NCBI GenBank assembly: GCA_004154925.1
Contig: QJNS01000317.1
Coordinates: forward strand, 1-64,000
Reading direction: 5' to 3'
Origin: Monosporascus cannonballus
Lineage: Eukaryota; Ascomycota; Sordariomycetes; Xylariales
DNA: 64,000 nucleotides
The notes beneath the pieces were generated by a model. It was not told where the DNA came from. It saw nothing but the letters and a program-made list of their open reading frames with translations, and did not search any database. Position numbers and translations under genes: made by a program. Shown here piece by piece: positions 49,947 through 61,299 of this stretch (positions are counted from its first letter, which is position 1; the number at the start of each line of letters is the position of its first letter).

Positions 49947-50369
49947 TATTATAATCCAACCAAAAGGGATCTCGGAAACGATCGACAAATAGCCAAAATA
50001 GGGCCTAAATAAGCCAAAATTACGTAACATAGATCCGAAATAATCCCAAGGATTTAACGGGATCTATATAATTATCTAATGTAGATCCGAAATAATTTAA
50101 GAGATTTAACGAAATCTATAGAGTTATCTAGTATAGATCCGAAATAATTTAAGGAATTTAACGGAATCCATGAAAAGATATATATGTTTATTATTTCCAT
50201 TATTTAGATATTACCAGCTTACAACACAATTTCGTTACCTAAGATAACCTTAGTATTACGAAACGTAATTACATTACTATATCTATTGCTTATATTCCTA
50301 CGGTATTTCTGCTAGCATAAACCGGTACGACTAAGGTTTAATAGTTGGTTAAACTATATAGCCGTTACA
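49947..50369 (+). repeat. Element C 3' LTR
   Basis: Starts TATTATAATCC, ends GCCGTTACA, same length (423 bp) as the 5' copy; a purine tract GGAGAAAAGAAAAAT precedes it. Confidence 0.87.
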
Positions 50370-52815
50370 AATTAGGATCATAAATCGGTATTAAATTAGT
50401 TAAATTTAAATTTTATAACTCTAGGAATATATTTTAATTTGTTCTCATAATAAACTTTTTATAATTTATTCCATGAAGCTTTATAATATTAATCCTAGTT
50501 GTATAATTATATTTATTGCTATTATGTATCGAATATTTAAAGTCCGTTATTTTATGAATTTTGCTTATTAATAAGATATAAAACGAAATTTATTTAGTTA
50601 ATTCTTCTATCAATTTAAGTCTTATATTAATATATCTATATATCCTTCTAAAATCGCGTCGTAATTGTCAAATGAAATACTATTAAAATTTAGTTTAGGT
50701 ATCTTCTTTTTATAAAAGTTTTATTGTAATTGTTTTCGTATTTAATTCTTGCTTTCTTGTAGACAATATTTTGGCCTTCGCTATTTTTATTTATATTTAC
50801 ATAATAATGTGAACTTATTAATAATGTTGAATATAATATAATATTTACCTTAACGTTTATATTATACTTTTAAAATTTATTGTTATATTTCTATTAAAAC
50901 CTTTATAATTATAAACTTATTTATAGTTTTCATTATTATATTCAAATCCTTTTAGAAATTGATTTTTCTATTGTTTTCAGTTTTGATGATTTTACATCTT
51001 TTCGATTAATAAATGTTTTTAAATTCTTTCTAAATTTAGAAAATTATATATATATTTCAATATAAAACAGACTAAATTATTATATTCTTATTTTTATTGT
51101 TATATTTAGCCTTTAAATCATATTACCAATGTTTAATATTGTGATTAATTTCGTATTAAAAATTAATTTATTCATTTGTTACATAACATTTTATTATATT
51201 ACGTCGATATTATGTTTTTATATTATGCGTATGAAAATACAAATTTTTGCTTTCAAAGTCTTTTTAAAATTTATAACAAACATTAATTAAAACAACAAAT
51301 ACGTAAGAATTCTTTGGTAACATTTTTTACGGTATGTTTAATTAACCTTTTACAGAGTAATAATTACATTCAGAGTAAAATATTTTTAAACCAGTAAAGT
51401 TTGTATTTAGCTTTACAAGATTATTTACTTATTAATGTCGTTTTATAAACAAATAGTTTCTAAATATTAATATTGATATTTATTTATTTTATTATTTTTA
51501 ATATATCTAGAAACGTAAAATCCTGTTTTATATTCATTTGTAATATATTAATAAATCAAATATTTTTTATGAGTCGTATGCAAAGCATTTTCGCGGATAA
51601 TAATATATAATATATATTTTTACAGCATTGAATAAAGATTTTGAAACAAATACTGTGTATTCAGTTCTAATATTTTTAATTAGTCTTTTAAAATGTTTTA
51701 TCATTTGTTAAGCCTGTTTTAAATTCGTGGTTTAAATTTTTATATTTTACGTCGAATCTTTTATTGTAATAATCTTTATTCGTGCTAGACTAAAACTATT
51801 TTAAAATCTTTTTGTCTTTTTTAAATAAATCCCCGTTTTAGTCAATTAACCATAATTTCGAAATAAGGATTTAATTGCCTTATTGTTCAAGTTGTTTAAA
51901 ACTATTTCGTTAATATTTTATTATAATAAAATTGTGACATTTAATCTGGTTTTTATTTTGTCGTTACATTATTCCAAATTCTACAAATGTAATGTTATAC
52001 TATATAATATACATAATACGTTTTGTTTTTTGATTAACTATCTCACTAGCTATTATTTCTTAAAGCATCTTAATTTTTATACGATATTTATATAACTTAT
52101 AATTAATTTTAATCGCTTCAGTAATTTACAGATTTAAAGTTTTAGGTTTTAAAAGCTTAATAATTTATTTTTTTAACCTTATTCTGTTTTTTAATCTTAT
52201 TCTCTAATTTTGTATAAAACATATCAACTTAATTATTACTTTTATCGTTAGTTTACTTTATTTTAATAATAAATGTTTTTTTTAAATTAATAACGTATTT
52301 CGAAATAAACTCATGTATTAAAATTGCAAAATTGATTATACCGCTAATCACGTTTAATCTGAATTTTCGAAATTGATTTTTAACATTTTATCAAATATAT
52401 ATAAATAAAATAAAATCCCAATAACCCTTTTCCATTTAATTTTGATAATTTTAAATTGTTTCTTATAACTGATTAATATTAATCGAAAATATATTTAATA
52501 AGGAAAATTATTATAAGGAATATTTTATATATCGATTTATTTAAATCTTAAAAACAGAAATACGTTGACGCTTAAGTAAGCAAATTTTAAAAACTTTTTT
52601 AACCGTATAGTTAATATGGTTTTGGCCGTGCATTTTAAGGTTATAACATAAATTAAGATAACCGTTATATAATTTATAAATTCTTAAATTTATATTTTAA
52701 ATTCTTTTATGTTTAATCTGGAATTATACAGCAATATACAATAGCTTAATATTAATCACCATTTTTAAATAAAAAAGTATTATTCAAAATCTACCGCTAT
52801 TATTAAACTAAAGGT
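50370..52815. other. AT-rich desert, 2.4 kb
   Basis: No element end or coding domain recognised. A 70-codon Phe/Tyr/Ile-rich frame at 51883-52095 is of the kind expected by chance in such AT-rich DNA. Confidence 0.6.
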
Positions 52816-53060
52816 TGTGACTTATAATAATTTCACAATTTAACTAATATTAAAACATAAGTTATATAGATATATATTAATAAACGAAATACAAAATCAC
52901 AATCAAAAATTACTTAATTACGTTGTATAATAGTATAAAATATTTTAAATAACAAAATTATATTGTCCCCTAGTATTATTTTAAATTATGGAAATAACAA
53001 ACGCATATATCTTTTTAAAGACTTAAGATGCTTAAAACGGTTTAATTCTTATCTTATTAA
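52816..53060 (-). repeat. Degenerate minus-strand LTR remnant
   Basis: Starts TGTGAC on the plus strand and aligns with the minus-strand LTR at 3184-3720, sharing TAAGTTATA, TTAATTACG and the block GTATTATTTTAAA...TGGAAATAA in the same order. Right border unclear; it may extend to about 53120. No partner LTR was found. Confidence 0.55.
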
Positions 53061-53529
53061 AATCAGGCCCTATTTTGAAAGTTATGGCTGCGTTTTAGGG
53101 GCAGCTGTGATTAAGTAACTTTTAGTAACACGTTAATCTAATTTTTAAAAAACGATTAAAAACAATAAAACATCTAAAATAAGGCTTAATAGGAAGTTAT
53201 GATTTTTTGGCCATAATTAATTCCGTTTTATATAAATGTTTTTAAATCTTTTTCTAAAATTCCCAAATAAAATAATAACAATAAGAAATTAAAAAATAAG
53301 AAAAATAATATTTATATAAAATTTTAAAACGGTCTTTTAACGATACATAAAAATTTAAAGGGGAATTAATTTGGTTAAGATATTAAAAAAAGTAAAAGTT
53401 TTTAATTAACATTATTTTTAATTTAGAGCGCTCTTATAACTGCGATAACGCAACTATTATATTTAACATTTAGCCATAGGCCTTCCAAAGTTAATTCGGT
53501 ATGGAAAAAGCCCGTCCAGCCATGTTTTG

Positions 53530-54365
53530 ACTCGTACTGGTTGTGGTTATTGCGTTATAACTATAAGGGTGTTCCGGATTTGGCTAACCTTAACCTTTTT
53601 ATAATCGCGACGCGAAAATAATAGCTCGTATGGCCAAAAACATTGCTAAACAGGTTTTTTTTATACAAATTATATTAAAGAAGCCCGGTATACGATAATT
53701 CGACTGGTAATTAGACTCTTGGAGCTATAAGGACGTTACGGTCGCCTATTTTCTAGACCTAAATTTACCCGTATTAATTCTGTCAGCTAGCAGGGGGTGC
53801 TCTAGCACCCCATATACGGAAGATTCCCTCTGATCGGAACATATATGTTCCGGGACTAGATCACCTTAAAGTGCAGTGCGCGTTCTAGAGCACTTGCAAC
53901 TAGTCATCAACACACACACAACTGATGTCCCTTATATCTGACAAATTCCAACCTTAGTTATAGATTTCGAAGAAAATCTTATATATATATTAATTTATAT
54001 TTAACGTGTTTATAAAATATTAAATTTATCGGAATTAAATTGGTTATGTTATAGCTATAAAAATATTTTAGATTTAATTGCTCTTAATCTTTTTAGAATT
54101 CCGACGTAATAATAATGATCTATAAGGGCAAAAACATAATTAAATAGGCTTTTCCATATTAAATTACCTTTGGACAACTTATAACAAAATAAATATACGC
54201 GGTATTTACGTTATCGCAGGCATAAAAACGTTATGATCGATAATTTTGCCGAGTTTTAAGTTAATTATATTAATTATAATTATTATTTAGAAAATTCGAA
54301 AAACTTCCTATATACATATTAATATAGATTTAGTATATATATATATTATTAAAATCATTTATTTT
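53530..54365 (+). repeat. Diverged direct repeat, two copies about 330 bp
   Basis: Copy 1 (about 53540-54020, interrupted by a solo LTR) and copy 2 (about 54035-54365) share in order a GTTATAACTATAA / GTTATAGCTATAA block, a CTTAACCTTTTTATAATCGCGACG / CTTAATCTTTTTAGAATTCCGACG-like block, ACGTTACGGTCG / ACGTTATGATCG and a TATATATATTAAT block. The copies look like a RIP-mutated tandem duplication. The nature of the unit is unknown. Confidence 0.55.
53781..53943 (+). mobile_element. Solo LTR, 163 bp, probably copia-type, unmutated
   Basis: TGTCAG start and CTGACA end (6-bp inverted ends), flanked by the duplication AATTC (53776-53780 and 53944-53948). It contains a hairpin GGGGTGCT-CT-AGCACCCC and a palindrome GGAACATATATGTTCC. 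No RIP damage, unlike its flanks, so it inserted late or is too short for RIP. Assignment to copia is based on LTR size and style only. Confidence 0.85.
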
Positions 54366-54888
54366 AAATTAGCTATATAAACGAAAAAAATAGGTTATTT
54401 TATTAAACAAAAGTTCTAAATGAAAGGGTTTTTACGTAAATCTAAGTTAGACGTCGCCGGCTCGTTACGGGGATACGTTATTTGATTGGTTAATTTTAGC
54501 GCCTTGGCGGAGTATATAAAAGTATATCAAAAATAGAAATGAGCTAGCAGAGGCCTGAGCTAGCTGAGGTAATTTAACCCCTTAGGCCTTCTAAATCCCC
54601 TAATCCTTCTTATGCTTGCTTAAGAAGTTTAAGGTACCCAAACCTCTAAGAGCCTTAGGCTAATCACGTAATCAGTGCTCGTGTCGGGTCGAGTTTTTTT
54701 CATGTCCCGCCACGTCTCTAGGCCCGCCAAGCCTGTTGGATCATAACATGGCGGGGCAGTGCCCTCCGCATATGCTGTGTAGCCATTCCTGCATGTTTAC
54801 CCTTGAAATTGAGCTCATACGTTTGATGTTACACATGTGACATTTATGCACATTCCCAAACTCCAGAGGTCCATCCGATCTACATCGA

Positions 54889-54916
54889 CATTCGGCATTC
54901 GACATTCGACATTCGA
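54889..54916 (+). repeat. Heptamer tandem repeat, four units
   Basis: Four units of CATTCGR (CATTCGG, then CATTCGA three times) in a row. Simple slippage array. Confidence 0.85.
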
Positions 54917-55560
54917 CATAGGTCGGCTTTACCGAAAGGTGTTCTCAGTGTTGTGTAGCCGTATAGAGAAGCTAGGCGTAACTCATGTGAACCGACAACT
55001 TGAAGAATATCCCTAACAAATCAAATCAAGATCCCGTTTCATCAAAGTTACCAGGGTATTTTAAGAATTTGAAACATAAATTACTCAAAATTATGGACAC
55101 TGGCTTCAATAATGCCGCTTCATTGATGTTAGCTTGAAGACTGATGACTATGTACATACTGCTTAACCCCTGTAATGCTCTCGTGAACGACCTTGGACGT
55201 GATTCAACTCCGGGCTGCAATAAAGGTAATTACTAGAAAGTATGTACGACAATACAAATCTACCTCTACCTACTAAGTACAATCAATTCTGTTACATTCA
55301 TTTCCATTGCTTCCTTTTACGCAACAACTCATAAAGGGTACCCCAGTCCTATCATCTCAACGGGGAAGGTAAACCACAATCCATGTTTGTCCCTTGCATC
55401 TTGTTGTCAACGGCTCTCAATCCATGGGTGCTGATGATTATACTCATCTCTCCTAATATCGCTATTGGTATGGTCCTCTCGAGTGGCAAAACTAGTTGTG
55501 TGAACAATAGCTGTCTCTGGAACAGCCATGTTTTCGTCCAGATGCTCTGTTGATTCAGTA

Positions 55561-55655
55561 GCGGGTAATGCCAAGGACCCATTAAGTACCCGCAGGTAAT
55601 TCTGACTTGCGCCAAGGACCCATGGGTCACCCATGGGTCCTTGGCATTACCCGCG
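55561..55655. repeat. Hairpin with 20-bp perfect arms and a nested palindrome
   Basis: GCGGGTAATGCCAAGGACCC (55561-55580) is the exact reverse complement of 55636-55655. Inside, 55611-55627 and 55629-55645 form a second perfect 17-bp inverted repeat around one base. The CCAAGGACCCAT unit thus occurs three times, and GGGTACC-type palindromes continue to about 55675. Such structures are typical of terminal regions of fungal DNA transposons or MITEs; no transposase is nearby. Confidence 0.8.
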
Positions 55656-55740
55656 GGTACCCGTGGGCCGTGGGTAACTTTCGATGGGTGGTTCCTCCCT
55701 CACCCTAATTTCGGGTACTTACGTTCCGCGTTCGCGGACC

Positions 55741-57591
55741 GTTCGGACGGTACGTATTATAATGCCGCCATAGGTAATTGCTATTAACGTTACGCTTCCG
55801 AGTATATTTACGTTCCGGTATACGTATTTTTATATTTTTTAAAAACTTTTTTTGTTAACCGTTAATAGCAGCCTTACAGTTATCTGCGCTATTATAATAC
55901 GTTTTGTAAAGCCGTTCGAAAACGACGTTTTTTATAATATATATTCTTTATTTTATACCCTCGTTTTTATATTTTAAAAAGAGTACTTACTATAATTACA
56001 AAAAATTAAATTAGTTTCGTATAATTATTTAGATATTTTATAAAAACAATTTAAACAAATAATTAAAATTTTATAAATTTATTTAGCGATAATACGGTAC
56101 TTATATACGGGTAAATATTAACTTTAATTAAGTATATCTTAAATTTATTTTTTTCTGTAAATATACTAATAATAATAATAATAATAATAATACATTTATA
56201 TTTTAAAATAAAAATAAAAGAAAATCGTTCTACGAGATTAATAAAATATAACGTAATTTATATTTTTATTATTTTTTAATTCTATTTACCGTTAGTTCTA
56301 TAACGTAAAAATAATGTTATATATTTGGATTACTATTTACAAACGTTTTATTTCATTTATTAATATGCATTTAAATAATAAATCAACAACTTATGTTAAA
56401 AAATTTATGAAGTTATTTTAAACGTTATTATATATTTTATATATTAAGGTAACGAAACTAAATATTAATGTTTTATTTTTCGTATTATTAATTCAATTAT
56501 TTATTATTATTATAAAAAATTTAATTTAATTTAATTTAATACTAAATATAAATTACGAAATAAATCTTTCAATATTATAGTTTACTAATTATATATTTTA
56601 AAACTAATGAAGTATTTCTTTTTAAAAATCAATACTATTATGGCAGATATTATTTTTCATATAATTAACCTTTCGAAAGAATTATTATGTAAATTTTAAA
56701 AAATAGTTATACTTTAGAATTACCGAAAAATAATACATTTTTAGTAATTAATAAACTTTAAAGTGTATTATTTATATTTTAATATAGTGTTTCTAAAATA
56801 ATACATATAATACAAATAAAAAGGTATTTTGTTAATAGTTCTAATATATTTATTTAAGAAAATCTTGAAAACCCTTGATAATTAAAAGATAAAATAAAAA
56901 ATAATTACATAAATTATTATTACGGTATATTAAATAAAGTTTACGTGTTTTTAATATTTTTTAATTTACTCCTTTTAAATTATTTCGCCTTTAACCGTGA
57001 ACATTGTAATTTTTAAAAAAATATATAAGATATAAATATTAAGTAATAACTCAGAAAAATAACGAATCTTTTTATATAAAAACTATGTAATAAAAATCTT
57101 ACTTTTTTAATTTTTTCGAATTATGTAAATACTACAAGGTATTTAGTTTTATGTTAAACTTTTGATTTTTACGTTTTCTTTATTTTTAAAACAAATGTAT
57201 CGATGTTATCTTAATATTCCTAATAGTAGAAAAATACTGAATTATCAATAAAGAAATATAAAAATGTATATACGTTATTCGTAATAAAATAAATACGGTT
57301 TTCTCTAAAATTATAATAAAATTTAATTTCTATAAAATAAAATAAAATTCTTAATATTATAATAAAAATAAATTCTTAAATTTTATATATATTCCAATTT
57401 TTAAGATCGTTTCAACATAGTTAATTATTTTAGTTTATTTTTATAATTAATATTTTAAAAAAACATTTTATATTAAGTTTATAAATTTGAAAAGCACGTT
57501 TTATGGTTACAACATTAATTATTTTAAAAGGTAAGTTAATAATAAACGTAATAATATATAAATATATTAATACGTAAATTAATTTTTTTGT
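55741..57591. other. AT-rich desert with simple repeats
   Basis: No coding domain or LTR is recognised. It includes an (AAT)n run at about 56168-56192 and an (ATTTA)n run near 56518-56541. Confidence 0.6.
56168..56192 (+). repeat. AAT microsatellite
   Basis: About eight uninterrupted trinucleotide units (TAATAATAA...). Confidence 0.85.
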
Positions 57592-57635
57592 CACGGTCCC
57601 AAGTGGCACCTAGTAGGTATATAGGGCAGAACAAG
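57591..57635 (+). repeat. Fragment resembling the start of another LTR
   Basis: TGTCACGGTCCCAAGTGGC and the following base-balanced stretch to 57635 stand out from the AT-rich flank and look like the 5' end of a gypsy LTR, cut by insertion of element F. Only 45 bp remain, so the call is tentative. Confidence 0.35.
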
Positions 57636-57833
57636 TGTAAGATAATGGATAGCTATGAGCTGGGTGAGGTGATCTCTAACCAGTCGTAAAGCAGATTCCA
57701 AGAAATAAGTATATTAGGTTATTTCCATCTGGCGTTTCTTATTAGCTGCCAGATGGTAAATTTATATTAATAAGTGGGTTAATAGCTGATCGGTAGCTGG
57801 TTGGTTATTAGCTTTATTTTTATAGAGGCTATA
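57636..57833 (-). repeat. Element F 3' LTR
   Basis: 198 bp like the E LTRs. On the minus strand it starts TATAGCCTCTATAAAAAT and ends CCATTATCTTACA. AGATGGAA (minus strand, 57730-57723) is unmutated and follows a TATAAAT box. Confidence 0.85.
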
Positions 57834-58499
57834 TTTTTATAATTATATTTTCTTTTTAAATTATTAGTTTTTAATAATATTATTATTAATTTGATATAAC
57901 GCGTTTTGTATATCTGGTTACGTAAATTTGCCGTTAATTTATCGTTATATTATGTTATAGGTAATTGCCGTAATAATTAATATATAGTATATTACGTAAT
58001 TAAATATATTCCACCTAATTCCTTATTATAATTTGTTTGTAATTTTATTTTATTTACTTTTTTTCGCGTTTATATTTTTATTTTTTCTGCGTACGCGTTT
58101 TATTCGGTTTTTCGTTTTTCTTTATTGTTATTTTGCCTTTTCCGTTTGTTTTACATATTAGTTTTGTTCGTTATATTTTTTTTCGTAAGGAATTCCAAAA
58201 AAAATAATATTTTAATATTAATAAGGATTAGGATTTCTTTAAACGTTATCCTTTCGATACCGATAATAAAATAAATATTAATTATATTACGGGTAATAAA
58301 AAGCTGTATTATATTTACGTAATATAACGTTATTTTGATTACAGTACGATTTACGTTTAAATTTCGAACGCTTTATATTACGTCGTGGCCAATTATTATT
58401 ATAAGAATTTTTGCGCGGTAAGTAATTATTCCTAATATTATTAATATTGCTATTTGATTTCCGTTTAAATTTTAATCGTTTTTAAAAGTACCGTCCAAA

Positions 58500-59600
58500 C
58501 CGTTTTTTAATTCGGTATCGATGATTAGCGATTAATTAACGAATTCGAAAAGGTTTGTATTATGGGTATTTAATACGAATATTTTAACGTAATTGCGGTC
58601 GGTTATTAATTTAAAGTTTTTTATAAGGCCGAATTCGCCTTTAATACGGTTATTATTAAAGAATATTATTATTTTAATATAACGGAAATTAATTTCCAAT
58701 CGTCCGTTATGGTTACAGAAATTCAATTTTAATACCGTTTTATAAGTTTGCAAATTTAGGTTTTTTTTATAAATATCACGATTTTTTTATTATTCCGTAA
58801 TTAATTTTTACTTAGGCATAATTTTAAGGTACTTTTATAAATAAGGCGATTTTCGAAAGCTATTATACCATTACGTTCCTTATTTACGATTATTTTCTAC
58901 CTGTTTTCCAACGTTTTAACAAAGTTTTAATATTTATTAATAACTATAATTAAAGAACGGTATTAAACGGCAAAATTATGATTAGATTTAAATATATTAA
59001 GCGTTTTAATAACGGCGTTTTATTTCCAATTAATAACAAATTATATTCCAATTATTTGGGCTTTATTTTTCGTAAGAAACAATACGTCTTTTAAATTTTT
59101 TCCGGGTTTTACGCCTAATAAATGTAATAAACGTATTTGCTTTTTGCTATTATATATATTCTAATTATTTTCCGATATTCCTATATTAACTTTTTTAATA
59201 CCTTTATTAAAAATTAAGTAATATAAGGTTTAATAATTAAACGCGAAAATTTGTTTTTAAACTATAGGCTTCATATTTTTTACAGTATTTATAGGTTTCC
59301 GATTAATATATAATAAAGTAATTATTTGTTAAAAACTTAAAAACAATTATGTAATTAAGTAATATTTTAATATTAATATTTCAATTTTATTTAAAATTAT
59401 TTTTTACGATTTTTGTAATTATTAGGTAATTAATATTTGATCGAGTTATTATTATTTCACGGTTTTTAAATTATCTTATTTTTTATATACGTATTTAACT
59501 TTTTTTTGTAACGTTATAATACTTTAAATACGTATTTAAAATGCTTTCGAGATTTTTACGTATTATATTTGGCGGGCTAACCTTTTTTATTTAATTAGGT
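58500..59600 (-). pseudogene. Conserved extra region between pol and 3' LTR, element F
   Basis: Best-preserved copy of the region also found in D and E. A 73-codon minus-strand frame (58532-58753) is open and contains NNNRIKGEFGL, matched in D by NNNRLESELGL; further upstream on the minus strand LLHLLGVKPGKNLKDVLFLTKN is readable near 59090-59160. The plus strand also carries long frames with only TAA/TAG stops, so the true coding strand is unsettled. Function unknown. Confidence 0.5.
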
Positions 59601-60249
59601 ATTTATGTTACCCCTAGTTATTTCGGTAATAAACGACATTCTTTATTTTTTATTATTTTTTAATTTTTTTTAAATTTAATAACGTTATTTAAATATCATC
59701 AGGTTCCCGGTTATATTACGGTTTTAATAAAGATGTTAGAAATATATTACGTATATCTTAACATTTTATAAGAAAAATTATTTTATACATTTAAAAACTT
59801 ATTTATTCCTTAATATCAACCCGGATATAAATAAATATGAATTATTTATTTTTAAATTTAAAGTTCTTAATTAATAAATTTACTTATTATTTTAATTAAA
59901 GTTTTGTAGTCGTATAACGTTAATTATAATATTTCTTTAAGGTTATTATTATTTTTTCTAATTATTTATATATTATTTAATAAATAACCGTTATTTTTTA
60001 ACCCGTTTTTTAATTACTTATATTTATCATTTAAACCTTTATAACAGGTATTTTATTATTTTTGGATAATATTTATATAGGGCTTTAAACGGAAAGCGGC
60101 CGGTAAATATATTTTGCGTATTGTTATATGCGAATTTCGTATTCCGTAATATTTTTATTTAATTATTTTAATATATATTAATGTAATAACAGAAGAAATA
60201 CTTTAGAATTTAATAAATACGTTCCGTTTGTTTATCTGTTTGCGGATAA

Positions 60250-60560
60250 TAAACGGTTAATATTTGCCTTTTTATTTTTCGTTTTTTACAAAATTTTATT
60301 TAAAATTAATTCGTTAATAATTTGTTTTTATCGTTAATAATTCCAATCGATATACCGAATTTATATTTTATCTTATCGTAAAGTAATCGGGTTAGTTCGA
60401 TTATAATTAAAGGTTTAATTATAAAAATAAATAATTTTAATTTCGTAAAGCGGTCGACGATTACCAAAATTACGTCGTATTTTAACCCGTTTAAACCTAG
60501 GTTTTTAGAATATCCCATAATAAAATTTAACGACATTTTTTGTAAAAATTATTTCAATAA
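60250..60560 (-). pseudogene. Element F integrase core remnant
   Basis: A 76-codon open stretch (60536-60306) reads YDVILVIVDRFTKLKLFIF, then LTRLLYDKIKYKFG and IGIINDKNKLLTN. This is the retroviral-type integrase core, with the first catalytic Asp in VDRFTK and the following D of the NDK block in the expected position. It is the longest readable integrase piece in the window. Confidence 0.82.
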
Positions 60561-61299
60561 CGGTAAGGGTTATAATTATTTATATGGTTTCTGATATACT
60601 TTTATTATGCTTTAATAATTCGAATATTATTTGGTATATTTTTTATATATTATTTGTTATATTTTTAAAGAAATATTTTAGTTAGTAGTTTTAACGTACG
60701 GATATATCTTATATATCTTGCTTTTAGATAATTATGATATTAGTTAATTAACTGTTTTCGTAAAACGCCTTATAAGGAGATTAAGAATTTATTTCCATAA
60801 TATAAAATCTTATTTAGGTTTAAAAATATTTTTATTCCCGTTTAACGTCCAATTATTTATATTAGTTTTATAATATTTAAGTCCTTAATTTGTAATTTTC
60901 GAATTTAATCGTAAAATTAACGGAAAGTTTTCGGTTATAATGCCTTTTTGTTTTTTGGTTAATTTTTTCGCTAAGAAACGTAAAACGTATTAGCTATAAA
61001 TATTAACCTTAATACCAGTTTCGTTTTTTCCAAATGTTTCGAAATCCGATTATAATACGGTTATAGTTTACTGTTATTGTAATTTAACTGTTAATCGTAT
61101 TATTGTTATGATTCGTATTTATATTATTATTTATAAACGATAAGTTCGGCAGGTATATAGTTTTTTGCCTTTTCTTTTCGAAAGCTTTCTGTAATTATAT
61201 AATAAAGGTTTTCCGCTTTTTTTATGCGGATAATAATTACTTAAGTTTCCGTTATTTAAAATCTGTTTGGGAATTTTATAATAAACGAATTTTGCGATA

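Larger units (their letters stand above)
42893..50369 (+). mobile_element. Element C: RIP-mutated chromovirus carrying a TRIM insertion
   Basis: A 7.5 kb element with two 423 bp LTRs (42893-43315 and 49947-50369) and a perfect duplication AATTA (42888-42892 and 50370-50374). Same family as A and B inside. A 512 bp miniature LTR element sits between gag and the protease. The LTR ends match the solo LTR at 3197-3516. Confidence 0.92.
54440..55740. other. Base-balanced island without a clear gene
   Basis: Composition returns to normal for about 1.3 kb. Short minus-strand frames (64, 75 and 92 codons at 55026-55634) match nothing I recognise, and the longest starts inside a hairpin repeat, so no gene is called. 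The island holds GAGCTAGC direct repeats near 54540-54570, a heptamer array and a strong inverted repeat. It may be a non-autonomous DNA transposon or a remnant of single-copy DNA. Confidence 0.5.

Noticed and set aside
51883..52095. 70-codon hydrophobic plus-strand frame
   Set aside because: Phe/Ile/Tyr-rich composition simply reflects AT-rich DNA; no start context or homologue recognised.
3700..54400. AT-rich block as inserted mitochondrial DNA
   Set aside because: LTRs, target duplications and gag-pol remnants explain much of it, and retained CpG with lost CpA/TpG is the RIP pattern.
55352..55634. Overlapping minus-strand frames of 92 and 75 codons
   Set aside because: They start inside the hairpin repeat, overlap each other in different frames and match no known family.
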